In this document: positions 33,764 through 41,773 of the stretch, in pieces
Layout: each line of letters starts with the position of its first letter
Position numbering within the stretch: position 1 is the first letter of the stretch
Assembly: GCF_014764405.1 (NCBI RefSeq)
Contig: NZ_CP061725.1
Coordinates: 1,426,001 to 1,490,000, forward strand
Length of the DNA stretch: 64,000 nt
Reading direction: 5' to 3'
Source: Micromonospora craniellae
GTDB lineage: Bacteria > Actinomycetota > Actinomycetes > Mycobacteriales > Micromonosporaceae
Made by a program: the position numbers and the translations under genes
The notes under the pieces: generated by a model
Databases searched by the model: none
The model's input: the letters and a program-made list of their open reading frames with translations, nothing else
What the model was told of the DNA's origin: nothing

Positions 33764-34744
33764 GTGTTCAGCACCCTGGGCATATCGACCACCGCAGAGG
33801 CCGTCTACATGACCATGTTGCGCCAGTCGACCTGGGGGGTCGCCGAGATCGCCGAGTCTTTGGGGATCGACGCGGGGCAGGTGCACGACGCACTCGACGA
33901 GCTGATCGAACTCGCGCTGGTCCGCGAGTCACCCGTCCGCCCCGGCAACCTCACACCGACCAGCCCCAAGGTCGGCCTCGCGGCGCTGCTCGCCCGCGCC
34001 AAGGCGGACATCGCCCAGCAGCAGTACGAGATCGAGGCGACCCAGGCGGCCATCGACGCCCTCTCCGAGGCCCACCACGTCGACCAGTCGGACCAGTCGG
34101 ACCAACTGGTCCAGATCGCCCAGCTCGACTCGGTACGCCAGCGCCTCCAGCAACTCGCCCGGATGACGCAGGTGGAGTGCCTCTCCTTCAACCCCGGCGG
34201 CGCGCACCGGCCGGACGCGATGGCCGCCAGCAAGCCCGTCAACCAGGAGGCCCTGGAACGGGGCGTGACCATCAAGTCGATCTATCAGGATAGCTTCCGT
34301 AACGACCCGGACACGCTTGCCTACGCCCGCTGGTTCAACAGCCTGGGCGGCGAGACCCGCTGCGTTCCGGTGGTCCTGTTCCAGATGATCATCGTCGATC
34401 GTCGGATCGCGCTGTTGCCGGTCGACCCCACCGACGCCCGCAAGGGCGCCATCGAGATTCACAACGCGGGGATCATCGCGGCGCTCAGCACCCTGTTCGA
34501 CCACGCCTGGTCCACGGCGACACCGTTCGGCTCCGCCGCCACCGCCGACGAGAACGGCCTGGAACCGACCGAGCGGCAGTTGCTCCAACTGCTCGGCGAC
34601 GGCAACACCGACGAGGCCACCGCCCGCAAGCTCGGCCTGTCGGTGCGTACCGTGCAACGGATGATGTCCGACCTGACCACCCGGCTCGGCGCGGAGAGCC
34701 GCTTCCAGGCCGGTGCCAACGCCGTACGGCAACGCTGGCTGTGA
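33764..34744 (+). CDS. TrmB/LuxR-type transcriptional regulator
   Basis: A 326-residue regulator. The GTG start at 33764 follows GGGAGGAG. The N-terminal winged helix (VYMTMLRQSTWGVAEIAESLGIDAGQVHDAL) is of TrmB type, then a coiled-coil segment (LARAKADIAQQQYEIEATQ), a PLD-like ligand region, and a C-terminal LuxR HTH (ARKLGLSVRTVQRMMSDL). This architecture is common in actinobacterial peptide clusters. It is the only full-length regulator beside the NRPS operon, from which it is separated by a terminator hairpin and a convergent gene, so it is the best candidate for its control. Confidence 0.85.
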   Translation: MFSTLGISTTAEAVYMTMLRQSTWGVAEIAESLGIDAGQVHDALDELIELALVRESPVRPGNLTPTSPKVGLAALLARAKADIAQQQYEIEATQAAIDALSEAHHVDQSDQSDQLVQIAQLDSVRQRLQQLARMTQVECLSFNPGGAHRPDAMAASKPVNQEALERGVTIKSIYQDSFRNDPDTLAYARWFNSLGGETRCVPVVLFQMIIVDRRIALLPVDPTDARKGAIEIHNAGIIAALSTLFDHAWSTATPFGSAATADENGLEPTERQLLQLLGDGNTDEATARKLGLSVRTVQRMMSDLTTRLGAESRFQAGANAVRQRWL

Positions 34745-34750
34745 TCCGGC

Positions 34751-34793
34751 CCGCGCCTCGCCCCGGAGACTTCCGCGTCGGGGCGAGGCGCGG
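34751..34793. terminator. Perfect 15-bp hairpin between convergent genes
   Basis: The arms CCGCGCCTCGCCCCG (34751-34765) and 34779-34793 are exact complements with a 13-base loop. It starts six bases after the regulator's stop and ends four bases before the stop of the last gene of the NRPS operon, so it can end transcription from both sides. Confidence 0.85.
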
Positions 34794-34797
34794 CGGG

Positions 34798-35226
34798 TCA
34801 CACCGACGGCTCGCAGATGAGCCAGTCGCCGTCCTCGCGGAGCATCGACACCATCCGCGCCTGCGTGGTGCCGTCGGCGTAGCTGACGCTGACCCCGACC
34901 GTGCCGGTGGTCTTCCACGGCAGGCCGTTGACCCGCAGCTCACCGGTCATCTCGTGGGAACTGGGCAGCCGCGCCTCGGCCGCCGAGGTGAACGCCTCCC
35001 GGGACTGGTCGGCGCGTACCTCGGCGCAGAGCGAACCGTACGCGTCGTCGAAGCGCCGCTCCTCCAGCGCGCGGTAGTAGTCGTCCACCACGTCCTTGGC
35101 GACACCGCCACTGCGTGCCGTCAGGAACACGGCCGAGCCCGCCCCGGCGAGCACCAGCAACACGACCGCACCGACCACCACCAGCAACACCGTCCTCCTG
35201 GTCTGCGCCGACTCCTGCTTCCTCAT
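34798..35226 (-). CDS. Small membrane-anchored NTF2/DUF4878-like protein
   Basis: A 142-residue protein. One N-terminal helix (TVLLVVVGAVVLLVLAGAGSAVFL) anchors an external ~100-residue domain (DVVDDYYRALEERRFDDAYGSLC ... GVSVSYADGTTQARM) of the NTF2-like DUF4878 kind. It is the last gene of the NRPS operon and its ATG overlaps the SDR stop by four bases (ATGA). Such proteins are widespread in actinobacteria outside clusters, so it may be a passenger rather than a biosynthetic gene. Confidence 0.75.
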   Translation of the reverse strand: MRKQESAQTRRTVLLVVVGAVVLLVLAGAGSAVFLTARSGGVAKDVVDDYYRALEERRFDDAYGSLCAEVRADQSREAFTSAAEARLPSSHEMTGELRVNGLPWKTTGTVGVSVSYADGTTQARMVSMLREDGDWLICEPSV

Positions 35227-35240
35227 GCCGGCACTCCGCT
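35222..35240. repeat. Short start-codon-associated repeat, copy B
   Basis: AGCGGAGTGCCGGCATGAG (minus strand) matches the copy at 19991-20009 with one change. Here it encodes the end of the SDR tail and contains the ATG of the next gene. Confidence 0.6.
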
Positions 35241-36029
35241 CTGCTCCGTGCCGCCCTGGAGGGCGTCCGCCTCGATGATCTGCTCACTCCGTTCGCTCGT
35301 GTCGGCTCCGAACACGGCGGTGGTCGCGCCGGCGGTCTCCGCGCCGTCGATGACCAGCTCCTGCCCGGTGAGGAAGCTCGCCTCCGGAGAGGCCAGGTAG
35401 TGGAACGCCGCCGCGATCTCCTCCGGTGACGCGTGCCGTCCGGCGGGAATCTTCGCGTTCACCTCGTCGAGCATGGCCGGCGTGTACTCGGCCAGTTGCA
35501 TCGGCGTCAGCACCGCACCCGGACTGACGCAGGCCACCCGGATCCACGGGCTCAACTCCAGGGCGAACGTGCGGCAGAGCGCCACGATGCCGGCCTTGGT
35601 CGCGTTGTAGTCGGCGTAGAGCGGGTAGCCCCGCAGGCCGTTGACCGACGCGGTGGCCAGCAGGACGCCAGCCCGCTGCCGCACCATCACCCGGGCCGCC
35701 GCCTGCCACAGCCCGAGTACGCCCAGCAGGTTGACGTCGACCACGCGGCGCGCGTCGGCCTCGGTCAGTTCCAGCACCCCGTGCCGGACGCTGATGCCGG
35801 CATTGGCGATCACGACGTCGATCGGGCCGATCTCGGCGACCTGCGCCACCGCGTCGCGGACCGCAGACCAGTCCGCGACGTCGGTCTCGATCCACGTGAC
35901 CGCCGGGTTCTGCGGATCGGCGGAGGGCCGCACGTCCAGGTTGAACACCCGGTCCCCGCCCGCGGCGAACCGTTGGGCCGTGGCCCAGCCGATGCCGCTG
36001 GAGGCACCGGAGATGATTACCGTCCGCAT
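35223..36029 (-). CDS. Short-chain dehydrogenase/reductase of the NRPS operon
   Basis: A 268-residue SDR starting at the ATG at 36029. The cofactor site is SGASSGIGWATAQRF, the aspartate at the end of strand two (FNLDVRPS) suggests NAD, NAGISVRH is the NAG motif, and the catalytic Ser and YxxxK are in SVNGLRGYPLYADYNATKAG. The family normally ends near TGQELVIDGAETAG; here about 25 extra residues (TSERSEQIIEADALQGG...) follow, apparently read from a repeat-like sequence. It may oxidise or reduce a hydroxylated amino-acid side chain made by the oxygenase upstream. Confidence 0.85.
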   Translation of the reverse strand: MRTVIISGASSGIGWATAQRFAAGGDRVFNLDVRPSADPQNPAVTWIETDVADWSAVRDAVAQVAEIGPIDVVIANAGISVRHGVLELTEADARRVVDVNLLGVLGLWQAAARVMVRQRAGVLLATASVNGLRGYPLYADYNATKAGIVALCRTFALELSPWIRVACVSPGAVLTPMQLAEYTPAMLDEVNAKIPAGRHASPEEIAAAFHYLASPEASFLTGQELVIDGAETAGATTAVFGADTSERSEQIIEADALQGGTEQSGVPA

Positions 36030-36097
36030 CGAACTCTCCCAGTTCTCGTGTGGGTCGTGGTGGGCGCGGTGGCCGCGCCCACCACCGGTATTCCCGG

Positions 36098-37117
36098 TCA
36101 GACCAGCACCCTGCTGCCCGCCGGTACCCCGCTGCCCGACCGCAGGTTGCGGCTGACCGTCAGCTTCTTGAGCCACCGATCGGTCCCGTCGTACCGGGCC
36201 CGGAACGACTTGCGGCCGTGCACCGCCTGGTAGTTGTCGACGATGAGCAGCGTGCCGCGCTCCACCACCACGTCGTGCTGGTGCGCGAGCAACTGCGAGT
36301 GCAGGGCGTTCAGCGCCCGCCGGGCGACCGCGTCGTCGTCACCACCCACGCACCGCATGAACGGCAGGTCGATCCGCAGGTACGGCCGGGACGGATCACC
36401 GGACAGCACGGCCACCGGCTCGGGATCGTCCCGCATCCGCTCGACCAGCTTGAGGGCCGGATGGTCCGGCTGGCTCAGGGTGAGCTGACGGATGTGCTCG
36501 TCGTCGGGGAGGATGTGGTAGCGCGGCTGCCGGAGCACCTCGACGTCGGCCGGGTCCAGGTCCAGTTCCCGGACCGACGCCACCGTGGTGGCCACCTTGT
36601 CCTCGTTGCGGACGCCGAAGAGCAGCAGGTAGTCGCAGCGGCTCGGGTGGAAGGCGTCCTCGGTGTGGAACTCCAGCAACGCCTCGCTGCCGTGACCGTT
36701 CTGCCGCGCCTCGTCGCCCGCGATCGGCACGATGTTCTGGACGAGCCGGCCGCCCTGGAGCGTGGCCCAGGTGAACGGGTCCCCCAACGCCATGCCGCAC
36801 AGCGCCATGCACACCTCGACCTCGGTGACGTGGCTGCCCCGCCGCTCGGCGTCCCAGTGCGTCGGTGTCGGCCCGACCTGCCGGTCGTCGACCGGGAAGC
36901 CGAGCACCGAGCAGGCCGCCGCCGGTTCGCCGTGCCGGAACTCGTCCAGAAACTCCCACAGCCCCGCCGGCAGGCGCCGCACCGCGGACCGGTGGCGGTC
37001 GTAGAAGTCCGGCTGCCGGGGGTCCACGTCGGGAGTCGACCGTACGGTCTCGCCGATCGCGCGCAACGCGATGAGATCGGCGTCGCTGAGCTGGTATCGG
37101 GGCCAGTCGGTGGTCAC
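36098..37117 (-). CDS. VioC/AsnO-type Fe(II)/2OG amino-acid beta-hydroxylase
   Basis: A 339-residue clavaminate-synthase-like oxygenase from the GTG at 37117, whose GTGA overlaps the MbtH stop. The first iron ligands are H-x-E in LEFHTEDAFHPSRCDYLLLFG. The distal ligand is in NYQAVHGRKSFRARYDG, followed by the Arg that binds 2OG. The family includes arginine hydroxylases VioC and OrfP, enduracididine hydroxylase MppO, asparagine hydroxylase AsnO and the kutzneride glutamate hydroxylases. One A domain in the final NRPS has a pocket code close to that for Orn/Arg, so beta-hydroxylation of a basic residue is the best guess. Confidence 0.85.
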   Translation of the reverse strand: MTTDWPRYQLSDADLIALRAIGETVRSTPDVDPRQPDFYDRHRSAVRRLPAGLWEFLDEFRHGEPAAACSVLGFPVDDRQVGPTPTHWDAERRGSHVTEVEVCMALCGMALGDPFTWATLQGGRLVQNIVPIAGDEARQNGHGSEALLEFHTEDAFHPSRCDYLLLFGVRNEDKVATTVASVRELDLDPADVEVLRQPRYHILPDDEHIRQLTLSQPDHPALKLVERMRDDPEPVAVLSGDPSRPYLRIDLPFMRCVGGDDDAVARRALNALHSQLLAHQHDVVVERGTLLIVDNYQAVHGRKSFRARYDGTDRWLKKLTVSRNLRSGSGVPAGSRVLV

Positions 37118-37341
37118 CGGGACGCTCCGGAGTCCGCCGCCATCGCCCGGGCGAGGCTCGCCGGCCGCATGTCCGTCCAGGTGAACTCGACGAAGGCGAG
37201 GCAGTCGGCACGCCCGGCCGGGCCGTGCGCCACCGACCAGCCGTCGGGCACCGGGTTCGACTCGGGCCACAGGGAGTACTGCGCTTCGGCGTTGACCAGC
37301 ACCAGGTACGTGCCGTCGGGCCGGTCGAACGGGTTCGACAT
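37114..37341 (-). CDS. MbtH-like protein 1
   Basis: A 75-residue protein with the family pattern: NPFDRPDGTYLVLVNAEAQYSLWP, then PVPDGW and CLAFVEFTWTDMRPASL. MbtH proteins bind A domains and are needed for their folding or activity. It starts one base after the methyltransferase stop and overlaps the oxygenase start. It is the second MbtH gene of the operon; the other is at 43326. Confidence 0.95.
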   Translation of the reverse strand: MSNPFDRPDGTYLVLVNAEAQYSLWPESNPVPDGWSVAHGPAGRADCLAFVEFTWTDMRPASLARAMAADSGASR

Positions 37342-37342
37342 C

Positions 37343-38383
37343 TCAGGCGCTCCTGGGGGCCGACGGAACCAGCTCGAAGAGAATCCCGGACGGCGGAGCG
37401 GCCACGTGGCGCTCGCGGACCAGGTCCCACCCAGCCGCCTCGAACGCCTCCAACCACTCCCTCCGACTGGGGATGTAGACGCCCATCAGGGCGTGGATCA
37501 ACTCGAAGCCGATGGTGAAGATGGTGGTCGTCTCCGGGCTGGCCGGCCCCGGGGTGCGGACCACGTCGCAGAGCAGCAGGCGCTTGACGTTCGGGAACGC
37601 CCGACGCAAATTCGCCAGCCCGTCGACGCAGCGCTGCATCGGCCAGAAGTCGTGACCCATGAAGACGCAGGTCACCACCTCCACGTCGGCGAAGATCTCG
37701 GTGGGCTCCAGGGCCAGCACGTCGCCCTGCACGATGTGGACGCGGCCTTCCAGGCCCGCGTCGGCTACCGACTTCTCGGCCAGTTCCACCGAGCCCCGGG
37801 CGATGTCGACGCCGACCGCGCTCACCGACGGGTCCCGCTCGGCGATCCGGATCAGGCGCTGCCCGGAGCCGCAGCCCAGGTCGGCGATCACGGCGAAGTC
37901 GAGCCCGGTGACGATCTCGTCGAAGAGCGGCTCCACCTCGCTGTCGCCGATCAGGCGGGAGCCGATCGCCACAGCCCGCATGTCGCGATGGTAGAAGTCG
38001 CCCACCCGCTGCTCGGGCACGGCGACGTCGGGTGCGATGGAGAACAGTTCCCCGCACCCCTTGACCAACCAGTAGAAGTAGCCCCGGGCGGCGTAGACGT
38101 CGGCGAAGCCCGGCCCGACCGTGTACCGGTCCCCGTCGGGCTGGACCACCTTCGCCCAGACCAGGGTGTCCAGCAACCCACGGACCACGCCGTGGTCGAG
38201 GCGGCCGCCGGCGGCCGTGGCCACGTCCGTGCCGCCCTCGGCGTGCAGCAGGTCGAGCAGGCCGATCTGGTGGCTGGCGGAGATCGCCGAGGTGACCACG
38301 TAGGACGAGAAGAGGCTGGCGGCCGCTCCGACCGTGTACGGGGGAGTTTCCGCCGGGTATGTCTCGACGAATGTGTCGGTCAT
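37343..38383 (-). CDS. SAM methyltransferase, MppJ/SgvM-like (possible alpha-keto acid C-methyltransferase)
   Basis: A 346-residue class I methyltransferase with an N-terminal winged-helix dimerisation domain (ASLFSSYVVTSAISASHQIGLLDLL) and the SAM site VIADLGCGSGQRL near residue 170. The acidic loop VGVDIARGSVELA and the late IPSRREWLEAFEAAGW complete the fold. The layout and length fit the MppJ/SgvM/MarI-like enzymes that methylate the beta carbon of aryl or alkyl alpha-keto acids before transamination. An O-methyltransferase is the main alternative. No aminotransferase is intact nearby; the one at 29632 is dead. Confidence 0.72.
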   Translation of the reverse strand: MTDTFVETYPAETPPYTVGAAASLFSSYVVTSAISASHQIGLLDLLHAEGGTDVATAAGGRLDHGVVRGLLDTLVWAKVVQPDGDRYTVGPGFADVYAARGYFYWLVKGCGELFSIAPDVAVPEQRVGDFYHRDMRAVAIGSRLIGDSEVEPLFDEIVTGLDFAVIADLGCGSGQRLIRIAERDPSVSAVGVDIARGSVELAEKSVADAGLEGRVHIVQGDVLALEPTEIFADVEVVTCVFMGHDFWPMQRCVDGLANLRRAFPNVKRLLLCDVVRTPGPASPETTTIFTIGFELIHALMGVYIPSRREWLEAFEAAGWDLVRERHVAAPPSGILFELVPSAPRSA

Positions 38384-38394
38384 TGTTTCCTCCT

Positions 38395-39156
38395 TTAGCG
38401 GATGTGCGGCGCCGCCGGAGCCGACTCAGCCCACAACGCGTCCATCGTCTCGTGTGAGATGTGCCGATCCAGATCGGTGGTGGCGGCGTAACCCATGTTG
38501 ATGATCGTCCGGACGCCCCCGGTGATCGGATAGACCCTGTGCAAGGTGGTGTCGGTGCGCATCAGATAGAGGTCACCGGGCACGAAGGAGGCCGAATAGG
38601 TCGGCCCGGCCAGAAATGCCCGGTGGATCTCTGGATTCTCCTTGTTCCACGTCGTCCCCGGCACGCACTGCACGAAGCCGCCGTGCTCGACCGCCGGGCA
38701 CTCGATGATCCAGACCAGCGCGAAGGCGTAGTCGTCCCAGTGCCAGCCGTGCGTGTCGCCGCTCTCCTCGAGCCGGGTGATCACGTACTGCTCCGGCTCG
38801 TACGGACAGGGCAGCACCGCCTCGCCGGCCACCTTGGACAGCAGCGCGAGCAGGGCTTCGGACTCGTACACCGCCGGGATGACCGTGCTGCGCTCGACCA
38901 CCTCGTCCCGTCGCACGTTGCGCATCCGGCGCAGGGTGTTGCCGGTCGCCGCGAACCGCAGGTCACGGCGGACCCCGGCCTCGCCGACCAGGTTCAACAC
39001 CTCGGCCGCGACGGCCTCCTTCAACTCCTCCGGAACGATAAAGGACAGTTTTGTGAAACCGTACTTCGCGAGGTGCTCACGTGCCTCGGTCAGCTGCGCC
39101 GAGCTGACCTCGTGCGCCGCGAGTCTCGCGAGGGGATCCACCACAGAAGCTTCCAC
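38395..39156 (-). CDS. 2OG-Fe(II) oxygenase, PhyH-like
   Basis: A 253-residue non-heme iron oxygenase. The metal site is H-W-D in THGWHWDDYAFALVW, with the distal His in TTLHRVYPITGG and the 2OG-binding Arg in VRTIINMGYA. The aspartate of the triad is present, so it is a hydroxylase-type and not a halogenase-type (HxG/A) site. It lies 11 bases before the methyltransferase gene. The substrate may be a free amino acid or a carrier-bound residue; the sequence alone does not say. Confidence 0.8.
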   Translation of the reverse strand: MEASVVDPLARLAAHEVSSAQLTEAREHLAKYGFTKLSFIVPEELKEAVAAEVLNLVGEAGVRRDLRFAATGNTLRRMRNVRRDEVVERSTVIPAVYESEALLALLSKVAGEAVLPCPYEPEQYVITRLEESGDTHGWHWDDYAFALVWIIECPAVEHGGFVQCVPGTTWNKENPEIHRAFLAGPTYSASFVPGDLYLMRTDTTLHRVYPITGGVRTIINMGYAATTDLDRHISHETMDALWAESAPAAPHIR

Positions 39157-39265
39157 AGTTACCTCCTATTCGCTTCTCTTACGCCGTCTTCGCCCATGCC
39201 CGAGCCGCCGATCGCGGCGCGGACAGCGCACTTTCCATTGCGTCGAACATGTGGCAGGAACACGG

Positions 39266-40084
39266 TCACCCCACGGTTGACCGGAAGAACTCGACGAGCA
39301 GTGCGTTGACGGCGTCCGGCCGTTCCAGATAGCCGAAGTGCCCGCACCGGGCGACCTCGGCGAACCGGGCACCGGGAATCGCCTCGGCGACCTCCCGGCC
39401 CAGATGCGGCGGTGTCACCAGGTCGTCGGCGAAGCCGACCACCAGAGCGCCGTCCGGCGGCGGCGTGACGGCCCGGTACGCGTCGAGCCGGTCGGCCATC
39501 CGTTCCAGTTCGGTCTGGGCCTCGGCCACCTCGAGGGAGGGTGGGAAGAACTCCATCAGGTCCAGCCAGTAGCGGGCCTGCTTCTCGTCGTTGAGCGTGT
39601 GCGGGGACAGGCTCTGGATCAGCCGCCACACGGCGTACGCCTGCGGCGGCAGCTTCGCCTCCCCCAGCGCGATGGCCGCCTCAGCGGTGGCGAGCGCACC
39701 CCGGAAGGTGTCGGTCCGGCCCCGCGTCGCCATCAGCACCGCCTGCTGCACCAGGTCCGGCCGGGTGACCATCACCTCCTGCACCACGTGTGCGCCCATC
39801 GACGTGCCGACCAGCCGGGCCCGGCCGCCGCAGAGGCGCTCGACCAGAGCGACGACGTCGCCGACGAGGTCCTCCACGGTCGGCTTGGCCGCGCCCGGCG
39901 GCAACGGCGCGACGCCACGGTTGTCGAAGGTGACGACCCGGTACCCGGCCGCCACCAGCGCCGGCACCTGATGCAGCTGCCACACGCTGCCCGGGCTGCC
40001 GGTCCCCATCACCAGGACGACCGGCTCCCCGGTGCCACGCTCGGCGTAGCTGATCTTCGTGCCGTTGGCCACGACGAGTGGCAT
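39266..40084 (-). CDS. Alpha/beta hydrolase of the NRPS operon
   Basis: A 272-residue hydrolase. The core motifs are VVLVMGTGSPGSVW (oxyanion), LVGTSMGAHVVQ (nucleophile serine), VVGFADDLVTPP (Asp) and RCGHFGYLERPD (His). Its length and the helical cap between residues ~130 and 200 match ester and haloperoxidase-like hydrolases. It could remove misloaded residues or hydrolyse an intermediate. It follows the B12 protein by 22 bases; 109 bases with no gene separate it from the oxygenase downstream. Confidence 0.82.
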   Translation of the reverse strand: MPLVVANGTKISYAERGTGEPVVLVMGTGSPGSVWQLHQVPALVAAGYRVVTFDNRGVAPLPPGAAKPTVEDLVGDVVALVERLCGGRARLVGTSMGAHVVQEVMVTRPDLVQQAVLMATRGRTDTFRGALATAEAAIALGEAKLPPQAYAVWRLIQSLSPHTLNDEKQARYWLDLMEFFPPSLEVAEAQTELERMADRLDAYRAVTPPPDGALVVGFADDLVTPPHLGREVAEAIPGARFAEVARCGHFGYLERPDAVNALLVEFFRSTVG

Positions 40085-40106
40085 GACTGGCTCCTTCGAT
40101 CCTGGG

Positions 40107-41243
40107 TCAGGCCACCGGAAGGGACAGGTCCCGGATTTCCCGGGCCGGACGGGTCGGCGTCAGCGGCAGCGACCTCGTTCCGCCGACCACGGTGCGGCGC
40201 GGGCGGGGCATCGGGTCGACGTCGCTGTCGGAGACGCAGACGCTCATCACCCGGTGCCCCTCGAAGAAGAGCAGCCCGCGATCCCGCAGCCCGGCCAGCC
40301 GTTCCTCCAGCACCTCGGCCAGATGCGGCAACTCGGCCAGATGCGGCAACTCGGAGCCCAGCTTGTCCACCCGTACCGGCTTGTCGAGGTGCAGCAGCAG
40401 CTCGGTGTCGAGGCCGTCGACCGGATAGACCAGCTCCGCATTGGAGCGGGTGTCCCGGACGGTGGTGCCACCGTCGCCCCGGGTCAACGTCAGTGCCGGG
40501 CCGCTGCCCGCCGCCCACGCCGTGTTCCACTGCCCGTCGGCGTTGGGGCCGGTCCCCTTGCGGTAGCGGCTCTCCATCTGGTTGCGCCGAGTCACCACCC
40601 CACGGATCCGGTGCGCCCGATCCAGGTCGTCGTCGAGCACGCTGCGCAGGAACTCGGGGAACGTGACCAGCGAGGGACCGGAGAAGACGAAGTCGAGCTG
40701 CGAACAGTTCTGCGCCACCGCCGCACCCATCGGCGCCTCGCAGTTGGCACCGCCGATCAGCGTGGTCACCGCCGGGTTGCGGTCCTTGACCATCCGGGCC
40801 GCCGCGAGGCTGGGCAGGTTCTGGGTGAACATCGAGCTGAAACCGAGCAGGTCCGCCTCGTCGAGCCGGTACTTCTCCACCATGCCGCGCAGGAAGTCCT
40901 TGAGACCCTCGCGGCGGCGCAGCACCGTACGCCGCAGGTCGGCCTTTGCCGGGCCGGTAAGGTAGCGACTGAAGTACTCGTCCACGTTGTCCGGTAGCTC
41001 CGGGAAGGCGAGCTGCCGGAACATCCAGTCCCCCACCCCCGCCACATGGAAGTCCATGTCCCCGGCGATGGCGTCGTACTCCTCGGCACCGAAGTAGCGG
41101 ACGAAGTCGTGGTTGAGGTAGCAGACCCGCACGTCGAAGTCGTCCGGGAAGTCCCGGCGGACCAACGCGGAGAGCTGGCTGAGCGCGAACGACGGTCGGC
41201 GCCGGTCGGCGAAGGGCATGTTGACGAGGACTAGCTGGCGCAC
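40107..41243 (-). CDS. B12-binding domain protein related to RiPP radical SAM maturases, SAM core absent
   Basis: A 378-residue protein from the GTG at 41243, overlapping the flavin reductase stop by 13 bases. Residues 1-200 match the cobalamin-binding half of RiPP maturation radical SAM proteins: LVLVNMPFADRRRPSFALSQL, YLNHDF, GVGDWMFRQLAFP, LLGFSSMFTQNLPSLAAARM, TTLIGGANCEAPMG, DFVFSGPSLVTFPEFL. Where the CxxxCxxC radical SAM barrel should start, the sequence goes straight to a ~100-residue winged-helix-like tail (LLLHLDKPVRV, GLRDRGLLFFEGHRVMSVCV). No cluster-binding cysteine triad is present. An 18-base tandem duplication (near 40318-40354) repeats ELPHLA. Function unknown; methylation would need a partner radical SAM protein. 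Confidence 0.7.
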   Translation of the reverse strand: MRQLVLVNMPFADRRRPSFALSQLSALVRRDFPDDFDVRVCYLNHDFVRYFGAEEYDAIAGDMDFHVAGVGDWMFRQLAFPELPDNVDEYFSRYLTGPAKADLRRTVLRRREGLKDFLRGMVEKYRLDEADLLGFSSMFTQNLPSLAAARMVKDRNPAVTTLIGGANCEAPMGAAVAQNCSQLDFVFSGPSLVTFPEFLRSVLDDDLDRAHRIRGVVTRRNQMESRYRKGTGPNADGQWNTAWAAGSGPALTLTRGDGGTTVRDTRSNAELVYPVDGLDTELLLHLDKPVRVDKLGSELPHLAELPHLAEVLEERLAGLRDRGLLFFEGHRVMSVCVSDSDVDPMPRPRRTVVGGTRSLPLTPTRPAREIRDLSLPVA

Positions 41244-41773
41244 GTGGACCCTTCCACGATCGTGGGCTGCCACCGCGAGTACTGGCGCAACCCGTACAGC
41301 AGTGGGGTGTCGGCGGTGTACTGGACGTCGGAGACCTGTCCCACCACCAGCGCGTGGTCACCGACGACCCGGACGTCGGAGAGCGTGCAGGCGGCGAACC
41401 CGCAGGCGTCCTCCACCAGCCACGGCAGCCGGTCGTCTCCTTGGGGCTGCCAGACCACCTGGTGGAAGCGGTCCGCCGCGCCGGTGGCGAAGACCTCCGC
41501 CGCCCGCTGGCCCCGGGCGTGCAGCAGGTTGACCGCGAACCTCCCCCGGTCCTCGATGGCGGCCAGCGTGCGGCTGCCCACCCGGAGGCTCACCAGCAGG
41601 GTCGGCGGCGCCAGCGTGACGCTCATCAGCGACGAGCAGGTCAGTCCCCACGGCGCCCCTTCGCCGTCCACGCTGGTCACCACCGCCACCCCGGTCGGGA
41701 AGCCGCTCATGAAGGTCCGGCAGCCGTCGGCCAGCGACGGCTCGGACCCGGGACGCATCGGTACGACCGTCAT
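41231..41773 (-). CDS. NAD(P)H:flavin oxidoreductase for the halogenase
   Basis: A 180-residue member of the flavin reductase-like FMN/FAD-binding family. FMSGFPTGVAVVTSVDGEG, TCSSLMSVTLAPPTLLVSL and RFAVNLLHARGQ are the family landmarks. It would supply the reduced FAD used by the tryptophan halogenase encoded just upstream; their genes overlap at TGATG. Pairing of a halogenase with this reductase is standard in chlorinated peptide clusters. Confidence 0.93.
   Translation of the reverse strand: MTVVPMRPGSEPSLADGCRTFMSGFPTGVAVVTSVDGEGAPWGLTCSSLMSVTLAPPTLLVSLRVGSRTLAAIEDRGRFAVNLLHARGQRAAEVFATGAADRFHQVVWQPQGDDRLPWLVEDACGFAACTLSDVRVVGDHALVVGQVSDVQYTADTPLLYGLRQYSRWQPTIVEGSTCAS

Noticed and set aside
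38395..39156. 2OG-Fe(II) halogenase (SyrB2 or BesD type)
   Set aside because: The iron triad keeps its carboxylate (H-W-D); halogenases have Gly or Ala there.
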